From Bacteriovorax sp. (GTDB lineage: Bacteria; Bdellovibrionota; Bacteriovoracia; Bacteriovoracales; Bacteriovoracaceae), in the NCBI GenBank assembly GCA_018060625.1, contig JAGOVS010000013.1, forward strand, positions 1 through 36,847: 36,847 bases of DNA, written 5' to 3'. The position numbers were made by a program, and so were the translations under genes. This document shows, one piece after another, positions 14,982 to 21,753 of the stretch. The notes under the pieces are model-generated. The model did not search any database and had not been told where the DNA came from. It was given only the letters and a program-made list of their open reading frames with translations. Numbering within the stretch: position 1 is the stretch's first letter; the number at the start of each line of letters is the position of its first letter.

Positions 14982-16328
14982 ATGGACAAGCTTCTCGATC
15001 TACATTCAATTCACAAAAATTATGAATATTCATCACCTTATCAGAAAATAGGAAAGGTTTTTGCGAACAAGGGAATGGTCTTTGAGATCAATCTCTCAAG
15101 AGCACCAATAGGGTCAAATGTTGAATTTGTTACGGAGTATGGTGAAAAATCTCTGGGAGAAGTTGTTGGGATCAATGGAACACGTTGCATGGCCATGCCT
15201 TATGACGAACTTTCTGGTGTAAACTCAGAAACACGCGTTTATTTAAAAGATCTAACAACGACGATAAAAATTTCAGAGGCGATGCTAGGTCGAGTCGTTG
15301 ATTTCCAAGGCAATCCAATTGATGGAAAAGGGCCAATTGAGCCTGTCCATGTCGAGGCCCGCAGTATTTACGGGCATGCTCTTAATCCTTTGGATAGGCC
15401 GCCTATTCGAGAACCGCTAGACACTGGTATTCATGCTATTAATTGTTTTATGACTGCAGGAAAAGGGCAACGTTTTGCGATTATGGCCGGATCTGGAGTC
15501 GGGAAATCTGTTACTCTTGGGATGATTGCGGAAAATTCAAGTGCTGATATAAATGTTATTGCTCTGATTGGTGAGCGTGGGCGTGAGGTTTTAGAATTCA
15601 TCGAGAATGATCTTGGAGTTGAAGGATTAAAGAGATCAGTTATAGTTGTAGCAACTTCAGATACATCTGCTCTGATTAGAATGAAAGCAGCCTATGTTGC
15701 TACGACCATAGCAGAATATTTTAGAGATAAAAATCAAGATGTGCTTCTTATGATGGATTCTATTACCCGATTCGCTATGGCCAATCGGGAGATTTCACTT
15801 TCAGCAGGTGAGCCACCTGGACAAAAAGGATATACACCCTCTGTTTTTGCGAGACTTCCTAAGTTGATGGAGCGGGCAGGAACTAAGGCCGGGGCCGGAT
15901 CTATTACGGGAGTTTATACTGTACTGGTTGAGGGAGGCGATATGGATGAGCCAATTGCTGATGCCGTCAGGGCCATTTCAGACGGACACATTATTTTATC
16001 TCGAGAGCTAGCTTCTAGAAACCAGTTTCCAGCGATTGATGTTCTTGCAAGCCTCTCGCGGGTAATGAGTAAAGTTGCAACTCGCGAACATAAGATTGTA
16101 GCTAGTCACCTTCGTGATTTACTTGCTTCTTATAAGGCAAACGAAGATCTGATCAATGTAGGTGCTTATGCTAAAGGTTCAAACCCAAAAGTAGACAAGG
16201 CAATTCTTGTCTATGATGATTTGATGGATCTTTTAATGCAAAGTCAAGGCATGACGGAGTTTTTATCTATTGAAACACTTTATGATCGAATGGTGGATAT
16301 AGCTCGTAAAGCCGAAAATATCAAATAA
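14982..16328 (+). CDS. fliI: Flagellum-specific export ATPase FliI
   Basis: This 448-residue ATPase is related to the F1 beta subunit and powers or primes flagellar type III export. Visible motifs are Walker A AGSGVGKS (K175), GERGREVLEFIE, Walker B LLMMDSITRFA, and GEPPGQKGYTPSVFARLPKL. ATG 14982 is preferred to GTG 14970 because AGGTGA (14968-14973) is eight bases ahead of it and overlaps the GTG. Confidence 0.97.
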   Translation: MDKLLDLHSIHKNYEYSSPYQKIGKVFANKGMVFEINLSRAPIGSNVEFVTEYGEKSLGEVVGINGTRCMAMPYDELSGVNSETRVYLKDLTTTIKISEAMLGRVVDFQGNPIDGKGPIEPVHVEARSIYGHALNPLDRPPIREPLDTGIHAINCFMTAGKGQRFAIMAGSGVGKSVTLGMIAENSSADINVIALIGERGREVLEFIENDLGVEGLKRSVIVVATSDTSALIRMKAAYVATTIAEYFRDKNQDVLLMMDSITRFAMANREISLSAGEPPGQKGYTPSVFARLPKLMERAGTKAGAGSITGVYTVLVEGGDMDEPIADAVRAISDGHIILSRELASRNQFPAIDVLASLSRVMSKVATREHKIVASHLRDLLASYKANEDLINVGAYAKGSNPKVDKAILVYDDLMDLLMQSQGMTEFLSIETLYDRMVDIARKAENIK

Positions 16329-16356
16329 CAGTAAAAAATTAGAAGAATAAAAATAT

Positions 16357-16803
16357 ATGCAAAAATTTAAATTCAAACTTGATGCCCTTTTAAAGGTTCG
16401 AGAGTTTAAAGAAAAAAAAATAAAAATTGAGCTTGGAGAGTTGCTCAAAGAAATCAGCTTAATTGAAGAAAAAATCGTTTTTGCAAATAAGGCCATTGAT
16501 GAGACCTACCAAGCACAAGAGGCCGTTATGACAGATCCAGAGGCAGGTAGGATGCTGCAGTTTTTCCCGTATTTTATTCAAGGTAAGAAAGAAGATATAA
16601 AAAATAAAGAAAATCTTTTATGGGCCTTAAGAAAAAAGTATGATGCCAAAATTTTAGAATTGGCCAAGGCCAGAGGAGAGGTAAAGGTTATGGAAAATTT
16701 CAAAGAGAAAAAATTTGGCGAATGGACTAAAGAGAAAAATAAGAAAGAGCAAGAGGCCATTGATGAAATATTGATGATTAGAAGGAATGGGGCGAATGAA
16801 TAA
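16357..16803 (+). CDS. fliJ: Flagellar export protein FliJ
   Basis: This 148-residue, highly charged, almost wholly helical coiled-coil protein begins KFKFKLDALLKVREFKEKK, the usual FliJ opening. FliJ acts as the central stalk of the FliI hexamer and escorts chaperones to FlhA. The SD is weak (AGAAG). The end overlaps the next gene by 8 bp (ATGAATAA), implying coupling. Confidence 0.88.
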   Translation: MQKFKFKLDALLKVREFKEKKIKIELGELLKEISLIEEKIVFANKAIDETYQAQEAVMTDPEAGRMLQFFPYFIQGKKEDIKNKENLLWALRKKYDAKILELAKARGEVKVMENFKEKKFGEWTKEKNKKEQEAIDEILMIRRNGANE

Positions 16804-17380
16804 TATAAAACTTTTATTTTTACTTTCATCTTTAATACTTACTACACCAATTTTTTCGGCCACGAAGGCAATTGCAAAAAAAGAAGCAGCGACGCCAGCA
16901 TTGCCTGAAAAACGCCTGTATTCGGTGGAAGAGTTTAACAAAGCCGTTTTGTTGGAAGCAGAAAAACTGATGAAGAAGGCCGGGAGTAGTCATCTTGTAG
17001 ATTTTTCAAAGGAGCTCCTGGAAAAAGAAGAGACACTAAAAGTTAAAGAATTGAATGTGCAAAAAGAATTAGAGCAATTAAATCAAAGTAAGACTGATTT
17101 TCAAAAAAAGATTGCTGAATTTGATGAGTCACAAAAAAAGTTTTTGGGATGTATAGAGTCGCAAAACGATAAGGTTGATAAGCGAATCTCTCAAATGGTC
17201 GAAGTTATTTCAGGGATGAAGCCTCAAAGTGCTGCTGATGTCTTGGCCGTGCAAGATCCTGACCTTTCTGTTCGGATTCTTGGTCAACTAGAAGCTCAAA
17301 AGGCCTCGAAAATTTTTAATTTAATGGATAAGGAAGTTTCTGCCCGACTTCAGAAACAGTTTCTTCAAATGAAAAAATAA
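16796..17380 (+). CDS. MotE/YlxF-like protein with MgtE-N-type C-terminal domain
   Basis: This 194-residue protein has an N-terminal signal or anchor (IKLLFLLSSLILTTPIFSA), a long coiled-coil (about 65-125) and a C-terminal domain (VISGMKPQSAADVLAVQDPDL onward) resembling the MgtE N-terminal/FliG-like fold. This arrangement matches MotE, the chaperone of the stator partner MotC in epsilonproteobacteria, and YlxF, encoded at the same place between fliJ and fliK in Bacillus. ATG 16796 follows GAAGGA by nine bases; ATG 16787 has no spacing. It is likely an envelope protein acting near the motor; the partner is unknown. Confidence 0.8.
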   Translation: MNNIKLLFLLSSLILTTPIFSATKAIAKKEAATPALPEKRLYSVEEFNKAVLLEAEKLMKKAGSSHLVDFSKELLEKEETLKVKELNVQKELEQLNQSKTDFQKKIAEFDESQKKFLGCIESQNDKVDKRISQMVEVISGMKPQSAADVLAVQDPDLSVRILGQLEAQKASKIFNLMDKEVSARLQKQFLQMKK

Positions 17381-17429
17381 GCTAAACTTTAAAGCAGCAC
17401 GCAAAGCGTTGCATTTTTTTAAGGAAAAT

Positions 17430-18992
17430 ATGAACGGAATCCCTATTCAACAATTAACGAAATCAGCTAAGGGCCTGGCCCCGGTTGATTCTAAATTATC
17501 TACGAAGGTGGATTCTTTAGGAGTTCAAGTTGAAGGTGAAGGTGAAGCTGAGGGTATAAGTGAAGTAAAAGGAAATTTCTCGGCCCTTTTTGATCAGTTA
17601 TTGGGAAAAGATTCCAAGAAGCCCTCTGATGTAAAATCAGAAAATGGAGAGGTTTTAAAAAATCTCTTGCAGGAAAAAACGACTGAAAAAACATCCGACA
17701 ATATTCAAGGGACAGTCATTGATTTAAATGCCATTGGAGCTTCTGGGGTTGGTGAAACTCAGTTATCCCAAAAGCAAATCTTTGAAGAACCCATGCTCAA
17801 TCAACGAATGATTGAACCAAAGATTGCAAGTGCCAGCAGCAAGCTTGATCAATTATTGAATAAACTCAAAGGAACTTCTAAGATTGATGATTCAATTGAA
17901 ATTGAGGAAAATCCTCTTAAAGATCATGCTCCATTAAACGATATACTTCCATGGAAAAAAGATGCTCCAATAAAAGGAGAATCTAAAATTGAATCTCCTC
18001 TTGATTTTTTAATGAAAAATGCAAAAGAAGATGGCATTACTGAAAAAAAATCCCCAAACATGGTTCCACAAAATTTAAGAGAATTGCAAAGTGATTTAGA
18101 GATCGTGCCTTCCCAGAGTAAAGTCATGACGGCTGATGATTTTTTAAACAATAAACAGTCATTTGAAAAGAAAGCACCAAGTCTATCCTTAATAAAAGGA
18201 AATAATGATTTAGAATTGTCTAACAATCCTTCAAAAAATATTCAAATGAATACTAAAAATTATGGGCAAGGAGTAAATTTATTAAACGATCCCATAATAA
18301 AAAATACCCGAGATTTGACGGTAAAAGATACTAAAAAGATAAAAAATTCTGATCTCTCAATTAATGACTTGCTAACAAAAGATACAAAAATTGGGGCGGA
18401 GCTTGCGAATGTTAAGCAAGATGTAGTTATGGGTGTTTCTCAAGAAAAAAACAACCAAAATCAAACGTCTGTTCAAACAAACACTAATCAAAAAGTGTTA
18501 AATCTTTCAGATATTCAAACGACTAATACAAACGAAATCATAAAACGGATTTCAGATTATGTTGAACAAAATCAAGTCGCCAATAAACAGAGTCTAGATT
18601 TAAATGTGAAGCATGATTCACTTGGGGAATTTAAAATCCAAGTTTCGAAGATACCAGACTCAATGAATAGGGGAATGAATCAGGTTGACATGCAAATTAC
18701 AACTTCTAGTAAAGAAGGACACGATTTCTTTGTAAAAAATGAAGTGAGTTTACTAAGAAATTTAAATCAGGCCGGAATTAATCTTTCTGACTTAAGAATA
18801 GTCTCAAGCATGAGCGAATCAACTGCTTTTGGTCAAACCGATTCTCGTCAGTCAAATTCATTTAGTCAATCTCCTGATGGGAATTCAAAGCAGTTCATGA
18901 ATTTTGGGTCTAGTTCAAATGAGGGGCTAGGCAATGGTGCAGAAAGAAGAAAAGAGCTTTGGGAAGAATACCGACAAAGATATGGGGCTTAA
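17430..18992 (+). CDS. fliK: Flagellar hook-length control protein FliK
   Basis: This 520-residue protein has a long low-complexity Ser/Asn/Lys/Asp-rich N-terminal region (about 1-380) and a C-terminal Flg_hook domain (about 385-475: KQSLDLNVKHDSLGEFKIQV, then HDFFVKNEVSLLRNLNQAG). By family knowledge the N-terminal part measures hook length and the C-terminal part switches export specificity through FlhB. ATG 17430 follows AAGGA (17421-17425); TTG 17409 lacks an SD. It sits directly before flgD, whose ATG begins three bases after its stop. Confidence 0.88.
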   Translation: MNGIPIQQLTKSAKGLAPVDSKLSTKVDSLGVQVEGEGEAEGISEVKGNFSALFDQLLGKDSKKPSDVKSENGEVLKNLLQEKTTEKTSDNIQGTVIDLNAIGASGVGETQLSQKQIFEEPMLNQRMIEPKIASASSKLDQLLNKLKGTSKIDDSIEIEENPLKDHAPLNDILPWKKDAPIKGESKIESPLDFLMKNAKEDGITEKKSPNMVPQNLRELQSDLEIVPSQSKVMTADDFLNNKQSFEKKAPSLSLIKGNNDLELSNNPSKNIQMNTKNYGQGVNLLNDPIIKNTRDLTVKDTKKIKNSDLSINDLLTKDTKIGAELANVKQDVVMGVSQEKNNQNQTSVQTNTNQKVLNLSDIQTTNTNEIIKRISDYVEQNQVANKQSLDLNVKHDSLGEFKIQVSKIPDSMNRGMNQVDMQITTSSKEGHDFFVKNEVSLLRNLNQAGINLSDLRIVSSMSESTAFGQTDSRQSNSFSQSPDGNSKQFMNFGSSSNEGLGNGAERRKELWEEYRQRYGA

Positions 18993-18995
18993 TAC

Positions 18996-19874
18996 ATGCC
19001 GATGATTGGAATACCAAGCAGTGTTAGCAAAAATTCTTATTCAGATATAGCCTTAAAAAAGGCTGAAGTGACAGATCAAGTTGCGAGTGATCCCAAAGTC
19101 GGAGATCAGTTAAATAGAATTTCAGGTGTAAAACCAGAGACTCGTTTTGTTGATAGAAAAACTCACGAATCACTCGGTCCAGATGGCTTCATGAAACTTT
19201 TGGCCAATCAATTAAAACATCAAGACCCGATGAAGCCAATGGATCAAAAAGATTTTTCGGCCAATCTTGCTCAGTTTTCCCAACTTGAGCAATTGACAGC
19301 TATGAATAAAAAATTTGATGGATTAAATGCTAATAATAATAATGAAACACGTTTTCAAGGGGCCAGTTTTCTTGGCAAAAAAGTTGTGACAAATGGAACA
19401 ACGATTGATTACCAAGGAGAGGGAAAGAGTATCGAGTTGCCATTTTACATGGATAGAGCAGCAAAAAATATAATCATCCATATCTACGACAATAAAAATC
19501 AAATGATTGGTAAAATTGAAAGAGAAGATTTAGGTAAAGGACAGCAGACACTTGAATGGGATGGAGTGGGATTAGATGGACAAATTGCTCCCAAGGAAAC
19601 ATATCATTTTGACGTTGTGGCATTTGATGAGCAAAATCAAAAATTTTTCGGTCAAACCAGAGCAGAAGGAGTTGTCACCGGAGTTCGATTTGAAAATGGG
19701 GAAACTATTTTAGACGTTTCAGGTGGAAAAAAAGTTTTTCTTAAAGACGTTGAAAGTTTTGCTCTTGCAGATAAAGATTTTGGGGCAAAAACGATTGAGA
19801 GTAAGAAAGTGCCTGCGTTGCAAAAGCAAGCAGCGTCAGCATACAATCAAGTAGAGAACCAAACAAGTAATTAA
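18996..19874 (+). CDS. flgD: Hook-cap protein FlgD
   Basis: This 292-residue protein contains the FlgD N-terminal motif (GPDGFMKLLANQLKHQDPMKP, with MDQKDFSANLAQFSQLEQL) followed by a FlgD Ig/tudor-type domain (RAAKNIIIHIYDNKNQMIG; TLEWDGVGLDGQ; YHFDVVAFDE). FlgD caps the growing hook and guides FlgE assembly. It is longer than E. coli FlgD (231 residues) because of extra residues at both ends; the C-terminal 50 are lysine/glutamine-rich. No strong SD is visible, so translation may depend on fliK upstream. ATG 19002 is an alternative start. Confidence 0.94.
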   Translation: MPMIGIPSSVSKNSYSDIALKKAEVTDQVASDPKVGDQLNRISGVKPETRFVDRKTHESLGPDGFMKLLANQLKHQDPMKPMDQKDFSANLAQFSQLEQLTAMNKKFDGLNANNNNETRFQGASFLGKKVVTNGTTIDYQGEGKSIELPFYMDRAAKNIIIHIYDNKNQMIGKIEREDLGKGQQTLEWDGVGLDGQIAPKETYHFDVVAFDEQNQKFFGQTRAEGVVTGVRFENGETILDVSGGKKVFLKDVESFALADKDFGAKTIESKKVPALQKQAASAYNQVENQTSN

Positions 19875-19896
19875 AAAAGGTTGAAGTTAAACTTAA

Positions 19897-20316
19897 ATGG
19901 CGAATCAAAAAATTAACAACATTCTTATTCCCAATGTTACTTCGCTGCCAGCAAAAAAGAGTGTTGATTCAACCAATAAGCTCAATCCAGGAGAAGTTTC
20001 TGAGTTTAAAGAACTTCTAGAGTCAACGATTGATCAATCTGTTACATCACAACCTACTAAAGGTTTACATCTTTCAAGTCATGCGATGAGAAGGTTGCAA
20101 GAGAGAAATTTGTCACTTGATAAAGAAGAGTATGCCAAATTGCAAACCGCTATTGATAAATTGAAAACAAAAGGTGGGCAAGACTCTTTAGTGATCACAG
20201 GTAAAGCTGCTTATATAATTGATGTACCAAAAAATACAATTGTTACTGCTATTGATAAAGACAGCATAGGAGAAAATGTATTTACGAAAATTGATTCGAC
20301 GATATTAATGAATTAA
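19897..20316 (+). CDS. TIGR02530-type flagellar operon protein
   Basis: This 139-residue cytoplasmic protein has the core LSSHAMRRLQERNLSLDKEE followed by a region ending SLVITGKAAYIIDVPKNTIV and TAID. I recognise this as the small uncharacterised flagellar family TIGR02530, found between flgD and flgE in many Firmicutes and spirochaetes. Its biochemical role is not known to me. It lies 22 bases after flgD and about 107 before flgE. The SD is weak. No signal peptide or membrane segment is present. Confidence 0.8.
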   Translation: MANQKINNILIPNVTSLPAKKSVDSTNKLNPGEVSEFKELLESTIDQSVTSQPTKGLHLSSHAMRRLQERNLSLDKEEYAKLQTAIDKLKTKGGQDSLVITGKAAYIIDVPKNTIVTAIDKDSIGENVFTKIDSTILMN

Positions 20317-20365
20317 TAATTATAAATCTCAAAAGAAATGGAGCTGGTCCTTTCCGGAAGCCCTA

Positions 20366-20390
20366 GTTTTTAGTCTGTAGTGCTAAAAAC
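20366..20390. promoter_or_regulatory. Inverted repeat in the flgE leader
   Basis: GTTTTTAG (20366-20373) and CTAAAAAC (20383-20390) form a perfect 8-bp inverted repeat around a 9-base loop, 34 bases before the flgE start. No T-run follows, so it is not a terminator. It could be an operator or an RNA hairpin affecting flgE expression. It lies in the longest gap inside the flagellar operon. Confidence 0.4.
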
Positions 20391-20423
20391 ATCTTTGAGA
20401 AAATGTGGTCTAGGAGGGACAAA

Positions 20424-21704
20424 ATGGGTATTCTTCGTTCATTCACTATTGGTGTTACAGGTTTAAATGCAACAGGGCAGGGGATGGGAATTATCGGTGA
20501 TAACATCGCCAATGCTGGAACCAATGGATTCAAATCATCTCGTGCTGAGTTTCAAGACGTACTTGCTGTTTCTCTTAAAGGAATTGAAGGGGGAGATCAA
20601 TTTGGGGCCGGTACAAAATTAGGCCACATTAAGCCGATCATGACTCAAGGGGATATCACCAGAACTGAATCTGTTACAGATTTAGCGGTCTCTGGAGATG
20701 GCTTCTTTACTATCGATGCTCCAGCAGGAAGAAGTTATACTCGTGATGGGTCTTTCCATTTTGATAAGGAAGGACAATTAACAACCATGGATGGTTATAA
20801 AGTTTTAGGTTTTGGCTTTGATGAACAAGGACGCATTATCAATAAGCTTGATCCAATAAAATTAGGAAGAACGACAATTCCAGCTAAAGCAACCAAAGAG
20901 ATGAATTTAATGATGAACTTAGATTCTCGAGTTAATAAAATGGAGTTTGATATTGAGAAGCCAGAGAAAACATCTAATTTCTCTAACTCAATGACCATTA
21001 ATGACAATATTGGGACAGCTAGAACTGTGACTGTTTATTACAATAAAACAGATAACAATCAATGGGAATACCATGTCGCGGCCGATGGAAAAGATGTTGA
21101 AGGTGGAAAACCAGACACCATGTATGAAATGGCCAATGGTAAATTGCAGTTTAACGATAAAGGTCAATTGGAAGAGAGAGTTGAAGGAAAGAACTCGTTT
21201 AACTTCAATAAAGGAGCGGCCAAAGATCAAAAAATTAACATCTCTTGGGGGCAAACTCTTAAAGATGGTGGAAATGGTCTTGATGCCACAACTCAATATG
21301 GATCTGATTCGGCCATTTCTCGAGGAACTCAAGATGGATCAACTGCTGCTACCTTAACGTCGCTTTCATTTAACGATAAAGGGATTCTAACAGCGGTCTA
21401 TAACAATGGTGAATCAAAAGATATCGCGCAAGTTTCGATCGCTAAATTTGAAAACAATGAGGGGCTTTTTAAAATTGGGAAAAACCTTTTTAAAGATTCA
21501 AAAGCGTCTGGACAACCTACTTTTGGTAAACCAGGTGATTCAGGGCGAGGAGAGGTTCTTTCAAAGTCTATTGAGCTTTCAAATGTCGATATTGCCAACG
21601 AGTTTGTAAATTTAATGACGGCCCAAAGAAATTTCCAGGCCAATGCTAAAACATTGACTACCGCAGATCAGATGTTACAAGAAGTTTTACAGATTAAGAG
21701 ATAG
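20424..21704 (+). CDS. flgE: Flagellar hook protein FlgE
   Basis: This 426-residue hook subunit has the N-terminal motif GIIGDNIANAGTNGFKSSRA, a central domain beginning VSGDGFFTIDAP, and the C-terminal motif SNVDIANEFVNLMTAQRNFQ ending DQMLQEVLQIKR. ATG 20424 is five to six bases after TAGGAGGG (20411-20418); ATG 20403 has no SD. It is the last gene before the terminator at 21717. Later flagellar genes (fliL, fliM, fliP, flhA and so on) are not in the window. Confidence 0.96.
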   Translation: MGILRSFTIGVTGLNATGQGMGIIGDNIANAGTNGFKSSRAEFQDVLAVSLKGIEGGDQFGAGTKLGHIKPIMTQGDITRTESVTDLAVSGDGFFTIDAPAGRSYTRDGSFHFDKEGQLTTMDGYKVLGFGFDEQGRIINKLDPIKLGRTTIPAKATKEMNLMMNLDSRVNKMEFDIEKPEKTSNFSNSMTINDNIGTARTVTVYYNKTDNNQWEYHVAADGKDVEGGKPDTMYEMANGKLQFNDKGQLEERVEGKNSFNFNKGAAKDQKINISWGQTLKDGGNGLDATTQYGSDSAISRGTQDGSTAATLTSLSFNDKGILTAVYNNGESKDIAQVSIAKFENNEGLFKIGKNLFKDSKASGQPTFGKPGDSGRGEVLSKSIELSNVDIANEFVNLMTAQRNFQANAKTLTTADQMLQEVLQIKR

Positions 21705-21716
21705 TATTTTTAATAT

Positions 21717-21750
21717 GATAGTGGGAGCTTTTAAGCTCCCACTATCTTTT
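21717..21750 (+). terminator. Strong intrinsic terminator after flgE
   Basis: A perfect 14-bp stem (21717-21730 with 21733-21746) is followed by TTTT on the plus strand. It ends the flagellar operon 12 bases after the flgE stop and lies between convergent genes. It may also act weakly on the hydrolase transcript, although the minus-strand tail is less T-rich. Confidence 0.9.
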
Positions 21751-21753
21751 AGA

